Source: Limnohabitans sp. Rim28
GTDB lineage: Bacteria > Pseudomonadota > Gammaproteobacteria > Burkholderiales > Burkholderiaceae_C
Reading direction: 5' to 3'
Assembly (NCBI RefSeq): GCF_000293865.2
Contig: NZ_ALKN02000008.1
Location: forward strand, 62,001 to 126,000
DNA length: 64,000 bases
The translations under genes were made by a program, and so were the position numbers. Below, in pieces: positions 18,702 to 25,443 of this stretch. Under the pieces are notes generated by a model. That model did not search any database. It worked only from the letters and a program-made list of their open reading frames with translations, and had not been told where the DNA came from. The number at the start of each line of letters is the position of its first letter. Within the stretch, counting starts at the first letter, position 1.

Positions 18702-19103
18702 ATGACCATCCGCGGCATGAGTCATCTCACTTTCATCGTGCGTGACCTAGAGCGCACCGCGGCGTTGTTTTGTCAGGCCTTAGGTGCTGTGGAGGTCTAT
18801 GACAGCGGGGATCGTCAGTTTTCCTTGTCTCGCGAAAAGTTTTTCCTGCTCGGTGATGTTTGGTTGGCGTTTATGCAGGGTGAACTAACCGAACGCTCAT
18901 ATCGCCATGTCGCGTTTTTTGTCGATGACGACCAGCTTGAGCTTTACGAAAGCCGCTTGATCGCTGCAGGTGTGGAGGTGAAGCCCCCGCGTCCGCGTGT
19001 GGAGGGAGAAGGGCGCTCTTTGTATTTCTACGATTTCGACAACAATCTGTTTGAATTGCACACGGGTACCCTTCATGAGCGACTTGAAAGGTATGCGCGG
19101 TGA
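18702..19103 (+). CDS. fosX: FosX-type fosfomycin resistance hydrolase
   Basis: A 133-residue VOC enzyme that closely follows FosX, the Mn-dependent epoxide hydrolase that opens fosfomycin with water. All expected residues are present: metal ligands His8 (GMSHLTFIV), His69 (YRHVAFFV) and Glu118 (NNLFELHTG), and catalytic base Glu45 (SLSREKFFL), which marks FosX rather than the thiol-using FosA/FosB. The segment PRPRVEGEGRSLYFYDFDNN is also strongly FosX-like. The host MurA at 8226 has the fosfomycin-sensitive Cys, so the gene could be protective. Activity and true substrate are unproven. Confidence 0.85.
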   Translation: MTIRGMSHLTFIVRDLERTAALFCQALGAVEVYDSGDRQFSLSREKFFLLGDVWLAFMQGELTERSYRHVAFFVDDDQLELYESRLIAAGVEVKPPRPRVEGEGRSLYFYDFDNNLFELHTGTLHERLERYAR

Positions 19104-19133
19104 TTGCCAAAAAACCGAACAGAGGATGACAAC

Positions 19134-19370
19134 ATGCTTCAACTGCGCCCAAGCTGTGAATGCTGCGACACAGACCTTCCCCCCGATTCCACACAAGCGC
19201 GCATTTGCTCTTTTGAATGCACATTCTGCGCGGCATGCGCAGAGGGCGTGCTGGCCGGCAAGTGCCCCAACTGCGGGGGTGAACTCCTGACCCGCCCGCG
19301 CCGGCCTGCAGCCAAGTTGAGCAAGTTCCCTGCCTCCACCGAACGGGTCGTGAAGCAGCATGGCTGCTAA
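19134..19370 (+). CDS. DUF1272 cysteine-rich protein
   Basis: A 78-residue protein of the DUF1272 family. It begins MLQLRPSCECCDTDLPPDS and has ten-odd cysteines in metal-binding arrangement: CECC, ICSFECTFCAACAE and KCPNCGGEL, suggesting two zinc-like sites. The ATG at 19134 has AGAGGA upstream and matches the family's usual N-terminus; an in-frame ATG at 19104 would add ten atypical residues. Function is unknown. Such genes often stand beside acetyltransferase genes in accessory regions; here a GNAT fragment directly follows the stop. Confidence 0.85.
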   Translation: MLQLRPSCECCDTDLPPDSTQARICSFECTFCAACAEGVLAGKCPNCGGELLTRPRRPAAKLSKFPASTERVVKQHGC

Positions 19371-19547
19371 GCAGCCCAGGTCCGCGGCTGCCATCTTTTT
19401 ATGCTCGAAACGGGTTACCTTCAACCCGAAGCCATCGCCCTTTATGAGCGGCTTGGTTACAGCCGCCGAGGCCCGTTCGGCCCTTACACGGAAGACCCCA
19501 ACAGTGTGTTCATGCACAAGTCAGCCGTTGACGGCTATGCGCTTTAG
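19371..19547 (+). pseudogene. GNAT N-acetyltransferase, C-terminal fragment
   Basis: Starting in the codon right after the DUF1272 stop, the frame reads AAQVRGCHLFMLETGYLQPE and then AIALYERLGYSRRGPFGPY before a TAG at 19545. This is the acetyl-CoA-binding C-terminal end of a GNAT acetyltransferase (LETG...QPEAIALYERLGY). The first two thirds of the enzyme are missing and there is no start codon before Met at 19401, so the piece cannot fold into a GNAT. It is evidence of deletion within the island. Confidence 0.75.
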
Positions 19548-19562
19548 GCGTACAGTTGTGGC

Positions 19563-19730
19563 ATGCTGACCGTCGTCGAAAGCCCCATCTTCCAGAAGCT
19601 GTGGCCCAGATATTGGGACGAAGATGAACGAGCCGAATTCGCATCCTTCATTGCACTGAACCCGGAAGCCGGCGCTGTAAACATCTCTCTCACCACACTC
19701 AAGGAGATCCGTCGTGTCCTCGAAATCTAA
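19563..19730 (+). pseudogene. HigB/RelE-type toxin with internal deletion
   Basis: A 55-codon frame: MLTVVESPIFQKLWPRYW, then DEDERAEFASFIALNPEAG, then NISLTTLKEIRRVLEI and TAA. The N-terminal part matches HigB/RelE-family toxins whose next gene is an XRE antitoxin, and the last 16 residues match their C-terminus, but the core of roughly 45-50 residues between NPEAG and the final helix (the Lys/Arg-rich RNase strands) is missing in frame. Its end overlaps the antitoxin start by 17 bases, as in toxin-first TA operons. It should be inactive as an RNase. Confidence 0.65.
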
Positions 19731-20028
19731 GAAGCTGAATTCATCCGAGATCGCTGCGTTTGAAGCGAAGCGAGACATTGGTGCGGAGATTCTTCAGTCA
19801 CTCAAAGACATGAAGGCAGGCAAAGGCAAGGTTGTGGTCTCGTCGGCCACAGAAGCCAGAGAGGCTACTGGCCTGTCTCAATCTCAGTTCGCCAACTTGC
19901 TGGGAGTCTCCGTGCGCACGCTCCAAGGATGGGAGCAAGGACGAAAGCAGCCAAGCGGTGCAGCGCGCACGCTCCTCGCGGTCGCTCGAACAAACCCGAA
20001 GGCGGTTTTGGCAGTTTCCGCGCGGTGA
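19714..20028 (+). CDS. XRE-family antitoxin (HigA/NadS-like)
   Basis: A 104-residue DNA-binding protein with GTG start overlapping the toxin remnant. The C-terminal half is a helix-turn-helix of the XRE type: GLSQSQFANLLGVSVRTLQ followed by WEQGRKQPSGAARTLL. The N-terminal half, with IGAEILQSLKDMKAGKG, is the usual toxin-binding part of such antitoxins. It is full length, so a solitary antitoxin or autoregulator may still be made although its toxin is broken. Confidence 0.8.
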   Translation: MSSKSKKLNSSEIAAFEAKRDIGAEILQSLKDMKAGKGKVVVSSATEAREATGLSQSQFANLLGVSVRTLQGWEQGRKQPSGAARTLLAVARTNPKAVLAVSAR

Positions 20029-20178
20029 GGCCGAGCCCCTCGCTCAAGCGGAGTGCCAAATGCATGTTTTACCGTGCGGAAGGCGATCAACTGCAAATGG
20101 CGCAATGGGGGGCTGGATCACTGAGTTTCTGTGGCTTCCTGATGGAAGGTCATGCACACGCATTAAGATCACTCCCCT
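20029..20178 (+). other. Gap before hisI with a possible half attC
   Basis: No gene is supported here. The first 30 bases, GGCCGAGCCCCTCGCTCAAG then CGGAGTGCC, resemble the left half (R''-L'') of betaproteobacterial attC sites, and begin right after the antitoxin gene, where an attC would be. No right half (GTTAGRY) was found, so at best it is a broken site. The rest shows nothing, and no strong promoter for hisI was recognised. Confidence 0.3.
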
Positions 20179-20568
20179 ATGAACTGGCTCGATCAAATCA
20201 AATGGGACGACAAAGGCTTGGTGCCGGTCATCGCCCAAGAAAAAGACACTGGCGACGTGATGATGTTCGCCTGGATGAACCGCGAGGCTTTGCAAAAGAC
20301 GGCCGAGCTGAAAAAGGCGGTGTATTTCAGCCGTTCTCGCAACAAGCTGTGGTTCAAGGGCGAGGAGTCGGGCCATGTGCAGACGGTGCACGACATCCGC
20401 ATCGATTGCGACAACGATGTGGTCTTGCTCAAAGTGACCCAGCTGGGGCATGAACCCGGCATTGCCTGCCACACGGGCCGCCACAGTTGCTTTTTCCAGA
20501 GTTTGCAGCCGGATGGCTGGCAGGCTGTGGACCCGGTCCTGAAGGACCCTGAAACCATTTACAAGTGA
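20179..20568 (+). CDS. hisI: Phosphoribosyl-AMP cyclohydrolase
   Basis: Hydrolyses the adenine ring of phosphoribosyl-AMP, the third histidine step. The 129-residue monofunctional enzyme shows [32 protein letters not shown], a [11 protein letters not shown]g site, and [10 protein letters not shown] with Zn ligands. It is the first his gene after the island and is followed with overlap by hisE. Its separation from hisF means it either depends on long read-through or on a promoter within the island. Confidence 0.96.
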   Translation: MNWLDQIKWDDKGLVPVIAQEKDTGDVMMFAWMNREALQKTAELKKAVYFSRSRNKLWFKGEESGHVQTVHDIRIDCDNDVVLLKVTQLGHEPGIACHTGRHSCFFQSLQPDGWQAVDPVLKDPETIYK

Positions 20569-20582
20569 GCGCCCGCCAACCT

Positions 20583-20951
20583 ATGAGCAACCAGGACATC
20601 CTTGACCGCCTTGCCGCTGTGGTCGAAAGCCGCAAGATCGCCAACGGCGGTGACCCCGAAAAAAGCTATGTGGCCCGCTTGCTGCACAAAGGGCCCGACG
20701 CCTTTTTGAAGAAGATCGGCGAAGAAGCCACCGAAACTGTGATGGCCGCCAAAGACGTGGACCATGGTGGTGACAAAGCCAAGTTGGTGGGCGAGGTGGC
20801 CGACCTGTGGTTCCACAGCATGATCGCGCTGGCGCACTATGGCCTGACGCCCGCCGACGTGGTCAACGAGCTGGCCCGTCGCGAAGGCTTGAGCGGACTG
20901 GAAGAAAAAGCCCTGCGCAAAGTGCAAGAGCGCGAGCGCCTGGGCGAATAA
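20583..20951 (+). CDS. hisE: Phosphoribosyl-ATP pyrophosphatase
   Basis: Removes pyrophosphate from phosphoribosyl-ATP, the second histidine step. The 122-residue all-helical protein has the family blocks [35 protein letters not shown] and [14 protein letters not shown]. The ATG at 20583 matches common HisE starts, but a GTG at 20565 overlaps the hisI stop (GTGA) and would add six residues; the coupling makes it a real alternative. Confidence 0.94.
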   Translation: MSNQDILDRLAAVVESRKIANGGDPEKSYVARLLHKGPDAFLKKIGEEATETVMAAKDVDHGGDKAKLVGEVADLWFHSMIALAHYGLTPADVVNELARREGLSGLEEKALRKVQERERLGE

Positions 20952-20954
20952 GCC

Positions 20955-21332
20955 ATGAACCACCCGCCCGAAAACGATCAACTGCAGGACGACAGCACCC
21001 ACACCATCAGCTGGGTCAGCTACATCTTGCACCTGATCGTGGCGGTGAGCGCCGTGATACCCGGGGCGCAGATGGGCCCAGCCTTGTTGGTGGTGGCGCT
21101 GGTCACCGATGCGGTCAAAAAGGGCGACACCGCAGGCTGGGAAGCCACGCATTTCAGCTACCGCATCCGCACCGTGATCTGGGCCGCCTTGCTCTACTTG
21201 ATCACAGCGCCTTTGTGGTTGTTGATGTTTTTCCCTGGATGGTTGGCTTGGGTGGCCGTTTCCATCTGGTTTTTGTACCGCATCGTGCTCGGCATGGTGC
21301 GCCTGAACGGGCAGCGCCCGGTGACCGACTGA
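20955..21332 (+). CDS. DUF4870-like small membrane protein
   Basis: A 125-residue protein with four hydrophobic stretches: SYILHLIVAVSAVIPGAQM, MGPALLVVALVTDAVKKG, RTVIWAALLYLITAPLWLL and WVAVSIWFLYRIVLGMVRL. The arrangement and the final IWFLYRIVLGMVRL resemble DUF4870/Tic20-like proteins of unknown function. It begins three bases after hisE and is probably cotranscribed with the his and HIT genes. Confidence 0.7.
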   Translation: MNHPPENDQLQDDSTHTISWVSYILHLIVAVSAVIPGAQMGPALLVVALVTDAVKKGDTAGWEATHFSYRIRTVIWAALLYLITAPLWLLMFFPGWLAWVAVSIWFLYRIVLGMVRLNGQRPVTD

Positions 21333-21358
21333 ACCCCTTTTTTCCTTTCAATCAAGCC

Positions 21359-21715
21359 ATGACCGACGCCAACTGTATTTTTTGCAAAATCATCGCGGGC
21401 CAAATCCCTTCGCGCAAGGTGTACGAAGACGAGCACGTTTTCTCTTTCCATGACATCAACCCCTGGGCGCCCGTCCATTTTTTGATCATCCCCAAGCTGC
21501 ACATCCCCTCGATGGCGCACCTGGCCCCTGAACATGCGGGCCTGATGGGTCACATGATGACCCTGGCCCCCAAGTTGGCCTTGCAAGAGGGTTGCAACCC
21601 TTACCCCGATGGTGGTTTCCGCATTGTGGTGAACAACGGTGCCGAGGGTGGCCAAGAGGTGCACCACCTGCACATGCACGTCATGGGCGGGCCGCGTCCT
21701 TGGTTGCGGGGCTGA
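21359..21715 (+). CDS. HIT family nucleotide hydrolase (HinT-like)
   Basis: A 118-residue histidine-triad protein, likely a purine nucleoside phosphoramidase of the HinT group. It starts CIFCKIIAGQIPSRKVYED, has FHDINPWAPVHFLIIPK, and ends with the catalytic triad HHLHMHVMGG (H-x-H-x-H). The ATG at 21359 was chosen from the conserved N-terminus; a longer frame from 20807 is a shadow of hisE. The his-HIT-tat order is common in betaproteobacteria. Confidence 0.93.
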   Translation: MTDANCIFCKIIAGQIPSRKVYEDEHVFSFHDINPWAPVHFLIIPKLHIPSMAHLAPEHAGLMGHMMTLAPKLALQEGCNPYPDGGFRIVVNNGAEGGQEVHHLHMHVMGGPRPWLRG

Positions 21716-21822
21716 TGAGGGCTTGAAATCTGGGCTTTGTCCCTCATATCCTTCATTCATCAGGGCCGATCAGATCCGGGGTGTCTATCCCCTTAGAATC
21801 CGAGCATTAACAGGAGATTTTC

Positions 21823-22071
21823 ATGGGTACTTTTTCCATTTGGCACTGGCTGATCGTGCTGTTGATCGTGATCATGGTGTTTGGCACCAAAAAGCTCAAG
21901 AACATGGGTTCTGACTTGGGTGGCGCCGTCAAAGGCTTCAAGGACGGCATGAAAGAGGGCGGCACCAAAGCCGACGAGGCCGCGCCCGTTGTTGCAGGTC
22001 AGGTCACGGCATCCACACCCGCTCAGGCCGAAAAAACCACCATCGACGTCGAAGCCAAGACCAAGTCTTGA
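21823..22071 (+). CDS. tatA: Sec-independent translocase subunit TatA
   Basis: TatA forms the membrane-thinning pore component of the twin-arginine pathway for folded proteins. The 82-residue protein has the short N-terminal membrane helix ([15 protein letters not shown]), the hinge [10 protein letters not shown] and the amphipathic helix [15 protein letters not shown], then an acidic tail. CAGGAGA lies just upstream of the ATG. A TAGAAT box at 21794 and a TTGAAA/TATCCT pair (21723/21747, 18 bases apart) are weak promoter candidates. Confidence 0.96.
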   Translation: MGTFSIWHWLIVLLIVIMVFGTKKLKNMGSDLGGAVKGFKDGMKEGGTKADEAAPVVAGQVTASTPAQAEKTTIDVEAKTKS

Positions 22072-22097
22072 TCTTTTGAACGACTGAACGTTTCACT

Positions 22098-22565
22098 GTG
22101 CTGGATTTAAGTTTTTCGAAAATGGCCCTGATCGGGGTGGTGGCGTTGATCGTCATTGGCCCCGAGAAACTCCCCAAAGTCGCCCGCACCTTGGGTGCAC
22201 TTTTGGGCAAGGCGCAGCGTTACGTTTCGGATGTCAAGGCCGAGGTCAACCGGTCGATGGACCTCGAAGAACTCAAAAAAATGAAAGAGACCATGGAGAC
22301 GGCGGCCCGAGATGTGGAGCAGTCGGTTCAAACCACGGCCTCTGATTTTGAAAAAGATTGGGCCGACACCACATCGGGCTTGACCAGCGATTTGCCGGCC
22401 ATCGAGCCGCCACCGCCTTATTACGTTCGCCCAGATAAAAACTGGCGTCTCAAGCGCGGTGCGATGCCCCAGTGGTACAAAGCCCGTTCTGGGGTGCGGA
22501 CCAAAGCCCTGTCGGGGGCCGCGCGTGTGGCCCGTTACCGGCCCAAGCCTCTCAATTCCTATTGA
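22098..22565 (+). CDS. tatB: Sec-independent translocase subunit TatB
   Basis: TatB forms the twin-arginine signal receptor with TatC. It starts with GTG (VLDLSFSK) and contains the membrane helix [19 protein letters not shown] followed by [19 protein letters not shown]. The Glu and Pro in IGPEKLP are family hallmarks that distinguish TatB from TatA. The remaining amphipathic region and Pro-rich tail give 155 residues, a normal size. Confidence 0.95.
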   Translation: MLDLSFSKMALIGVVALIVIGPEKLPKVARTLGALLGKAQRYVSDVKAEVNRSMDLEELKKMKETMETAARDVEQSVQTTASDFEKDWADTTSGLTSDLPAIEPPPPYYVRPDKNWRLKRGAMPQWYKARSGVRTKALSGAARVARYRPKPLNSY

Positions 22566-22607
22566 AACTGGCGCGCTTGTTGTGCGCCCGTTTGACTGAG
22601 CCATCCC

Positions 22608-23399
22608 ATGTCTGAAACCCCTTCCCAGCCCGACGACGAACTCAAAGGTTCAGAGCAACCTTTTGTGGCGCATTTGATCGAGTTGCGAGACAGATTGATG
22701 TGGGCTGTGGCGGCCGTGGCGCTGGCTGCCGCTGCTTTGGCGATTTACCCAGGGCCCGGCAATCTGTATGACATTTTGGCCGCCCCTTTGGTGGTGCATT
22801 TGCCCAAAGGCGCGACGCTGATCGCGACTTCGGTGATTTCGCCTTTCATGGTGCCGCTCAAAATTTTGCTGATGAGCGCCTTTCTCATTGCTTTGCCAGT
22901 GGTTTTGTACCAACTCTGGGCCTTCATTGCGCCCGGTCTTTACAGCCATGAAAAGAAGCTGGTCATGCCTTTGGTGGTGTCCAGCACCTTGCTGTTTTTC
23001 ATCGGGGTGGCTTTTTGTTATTTCTTTGTGTTTGGCCAGGTGTTCAGTTTCATCCAGAGCTTCGCCCCCAAGAGCATCACCGCTGCGCCTGACATTGAGG
23101 CCTATCTGAGCTTTGTGCTGTCCATGTTCCTGGCTTTTGGCTTGGCTTTTGAGGTGCCAGTGGCTGTGGTGGTCTTGGCCCGCATGAATGTGGTGACCGT
23201 AGAGAAGCTCAAAGAGTTTCGGGGCTACTTTGTGGTACTTGCCTTTGTGATCGCTGCTGTGGTCACGCCGCCCGATGTGGTCTCGCAGTTGGCCCTGGCC
23301 ATTCCCATGTGCTTGCTTTATGAGTTGGGCATCTGGGCCGCACAAATCTTCATCAAAAACACCCAAGCGCCTGACGCAGCAGCCGACGAATCGGCTTAA
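22608..23399 (+). CDS. tatC: Sec-independent translocase subunit TatC
   Basis: The core membrane protein that recognises RR signal peptides. The 263-residue protein begins with an acidic segment and the family motif FVAHLIELRDRLMWA, then six membrane helices including LPVVLYQLWAFIAPGLYSHE with its conserved aromatic and Glu residues, and FVIAAVVTPPDVVSQ. It closes the tatABC operon. Likely clients in this window include MlaC. Confidence 0.96.
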   Translation: MSETPSQPDDELKGSEQPFVAHLIELRDRLMWAVAAVALAAAALAIYPGPGNLYDILAAPLVVHLPKGATLIATSVISPFMVPLKILLMSAFLIALPVVLYQLWAFIAPGLYSHEKKLVMPLVVSSTLLFFIGVAFCYFFVFGQVFSFIQSFAPKSITAAPDIEAYLSFVLSMFLAFGLAFEVPVAVVVLARMNVVTVEKLKEFRGYFVVLAFVIAAVVTPPDVVSQLALAIPMCLLYELGIWAAQIFIKNTQAPDAAADESA

Positions 23400-23416
23400 T
23401 TGCCCAGCGCTGGCCT

Positions 23417-24577
23417 TCAACGGGCTTGGCGTTTGGGTGCAGGTCTTTCTGCTGGGGTGAGGCGCAAAGACAACTGAGCTTGTTGGCGCCAGATCAGCAA
23501 TTCGGCCGGCACCCCCGGTGTGAGGTTGGCGACCTGGTTGAGCAGATCAGACACATTCTTCACAGGCTGAGTGCCCACACGGATGATCACATCGCCCGGG
23601 CGAATGCCGGCCTTGGCGGCAGGGCCGTTTTGTAAAACACCAGAGATCACCACGCCCGACTTCAACGCGTTTTGCCCCACCAAGGGCAGTTTGAAGCTTT
23701 CAGCCAGCTCCGGGGACAGGTCTTGCGGTTCGACCCCGATCCAGCCGCGAATCACCTTGCCGTTTTTCAGCAAATCTTGCATCACTTGTTTGGCTGTTGA
23801 AATGGGGATCGCAAAGCCAATGCCCATGCTGCCACCCGAACGGGAATAGATCGCGGTGTTGATGCCCATCAGGTGACCATTCACATCGACCAAAGCACCG
23901 CCTGAGTTGCCAGGGTTGATGGCGGCGTCGGTTTGGATGAAGTTTTCAAACGTGTTGATGCCCAGTTGGCTGCGGCCCAATGCACTGACGATGCCCGAGG
24001 TCACGGTTTGGCCAACACCAAAGGGGTTGCCAATGGCCAGCACCACATCGCCCACTTGCATGTCCTGTGTCTGGCCCAAGACGATGACGGGCAAGTTGGT
24101 CAGCGGAATTTGCAGCAGCGCCAAGTCGGTGTCGGGGTCGGTGCCAATCACTTTGGCCATGGCTTTGCGCCCGTCACTGAGCACCACTTCAATGTCATCG
24201 GCGTCTTCTATGACGTGGTTGTTGGTCAGGATGTGACCTTCGGGGCTGACAATCACGCCACTGCCCAAACCGGCAGGGTTTTGTTCGTCGGGTTCGCCAT
24301 AGAAAAACCGGAACCAGGGGTCTTGGCCATGGGGGTTGTTGTTTTTGCCCTTGCTGGTGTTGATGCTGACCACCGCTGGTGAGGCTTTTTGAGCGGGGGC
24401 ACTTAAGCTGCCGACGGGCCGGGTGCCATTGGGAGCAGGCGGGGCTTGCAACAAGGTCATGCCCGTCAGGGAGGCTTGGGTGCCTCGCAACCATTCGGGC
24501 TGTAAAGTGGCGACCACGAACCAAATGGCCAACAAAACGGTGACCCATTGCGAAAATAAAGACCAAATTCGTTTCAT
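23417..24577 (-). CDS. DegS/AlgW-like periplasmic serine protease with PDZ domain
   Basis: A 386-residue trypsin-like protease of the HtrA family, anchored by one N-terminal membrane helix (WVTVLLAIWFVVATLQ). The catalytic triad is visible as TNNHVIEDADD (His), DTDLALLQI (Asp) and NPGNSGGALVDVNG (Ser). One PDZ domain follows (SGVVISGVLQNGPAAKAGI, then PGDVIIRVG). A single PDZ and an anchor instead of a cleaved signal point to the DegS/AlgW type, which senses misfolded outer-membrane proteins, rather than DegP. I start at 24577 (MKRIWSLF); an in-frame start at 24673 overlaps the NIF3 gene's start region. Confidence 0.88.
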   Translation of the reverse strand: MKRIWSLFSQWVTVLLAIWFVVATLQPEWLRGTQASLTGMTLLQAPPAPNGTRPVGSLSAPAQKASPAVVSINTSKGKNNNPHGQDPWFRFFYGEPDEQNPAGLGSGVIVSPEGHILTNNHVIEDADDIEVVLSDGRKAMAKVIGTDPDTDLALLQIPLTNLPVIVLGQTQDMQVGDVVLAIGNPFGVGQTVTSGIVSALGRSQLGINTFENFIQTDAAINPGNSGGALVDVNGHLMGINTAIYSRSGGSMGIGFAIPISTAKQVMQDLLKNGKVIRGWIGVEPQDLSPELAESFKLPLVGQNALKSGVVISGVLQNGPAAKAGIRPGDVIIRVGTQPVKNVSDLLNQVANLTPGVPAELLIWRQQAQLSLRLTPAERPAPKRQAR

Positions 24578-24675
24578 GGTTGCAGATTGTCCTTGATTCA
24601 GGTCTTGTGTAGTGCATGGGTGTTGATTTATCAAATTCGAATCTGAGTGGCTCACCTGAGCCACAATCATCATCT

Positions 24676-25428
24676 ATGACCGATGCCAAAACTCTGGGCC
24701 AAGCTTTGGATGCTTTGCTCCAACCTGACAAATTCCGCGATTACGGCCCCAACGGCTTGCAGGTCGAGGGGGACCGTGAGGTCAAACTTTTGGTGAGTGG
24801 CGTGACCGCCAGCCGGGCTTTGATTGAGGCGGCCATTGCGGCCAATGCCGATGCCATTTTGGTGCACCATGGCTTGTTCTGGCGTGGTCAAGACGGGCGC
24901 GTCACGGGCTGGATGCGCGATAGGCTTCGTTTGTTGCTGGCCCATGGCATCCATCTTTTTGCCTACCACCTGCCGCTGGATGCGCACCCCGAACTGGGCA
25001 ACAACGCCCAGCTGGGTCGTTTGCTGGGCTTCCAAACCAGTGGCCGTTTCGGTGAGCAAGATCTCGGCTTTGTGGGCGCGCCATCAGCGCCTTGGTCTTG
25101 CGCTCAACATTTGGCCGACCATGTGGCCGGTGTTTTGGGGCGGCAAGTCACGTGCGTGGGTGGAAGCGACCAAGCGGTGCGACGTGTGGCTTGGTGCACG
25201 GGTGGCGCTCAAGGCTATTTTGAGGCGGCGATTGCGCAAGGTGTGGACGCATTTGTGACCGGTGAAATCTCCGAGCCGCAGGCGCATTTGGCGCGAGAAA
25301 CAGGGGTCGCTTTTTTAGCTTGTGGCCACCATGCATCCGAGCGCTACGGTGCCCCTGCGCTGGGGGGGCATGTGGCCCAAATGCTGGGCATCGAGCACCA
25401 ATTCATCGAGATCGACAACCCGGCCTGA
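24676..25428 (+). CDS. NIF3-like dinuclear metal-centre protein (YbgI type)
   Basis: A 250-residue NIF3/YbgI protein; some relatives have GTP cyclohydrolase I type 2-like annotation but the role is unsettled. It has the metal-binding motifs ILVHHGLFWRG near residue 65 and ACGHHASERYG near residue 220, plus RDYGPNGLQVEG at the start. The ATG at 24676 fits the family; an in-frame upstream ATG at 24616 would run into the divergent protease promoter region. pdxA follows closely. Confidence 0.9.
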   Translation: MTDAKTLGQALDALLQPDKFRDYGPNGLQVEGDREVKLLVSGVTASRALIEAAIAANADAILVHHGLFWRGQDGRVTGWMRDRLRLLLAHGIHLFAYHLPLDAHPELGNNAQLGRLLGFQTSGRFGEQDLGFVGAPSAPWSCAQHLADHVAGVLGRQVTCVGGSDQAVRRVAWCTGGAQGYFEAAIAQGVDAFVTGEISEPQAHLARETGVAFLACGHHASERYGAPALGGHVAQMLGIEHQFIEIDNPA

Positions 25429-25443
25429 GGGCTACTGTGCTGT

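Larger units (their letters stand above)
16293..20178. mobile_element. Relic chromosomal integron / accessory island between hisF and hisI
   Basis: The block separates hisF from hisI. It begins with a degraded intI fragment on the minus strand, then an attI-like core site at 16635, one complete cassette (DUF4393 gene plus attC, 16636-17554), and further genes on the plus strand: two VOC proteins, a FosX-like enzyme, a DUF1272 protein, a GNAT fragment and a HigBA-type pair. Several genes are truncated or internally deleted, and the first cassette is visibly richer in A/T-ending codons than the surrounding his genes. The left edge is sharp at the hisF stop. The right edge is placed at hisI by default. 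No transposase or phage gene is seen. Confidence 0.75.

Noticed and set aside
18702-19103. Calling the enzyme FosA (glutathione transferase type)
   Set aside because: The catalytic Glu45 and the PRPRVEGEGRS segment follow FosX, the hydrolase type, not FosA.
19563-20028. A functional HigBA toxin-antitoxin system
   Set aside because: The toxin lacks its central catalytic region, so only the antitoxin can be functional.
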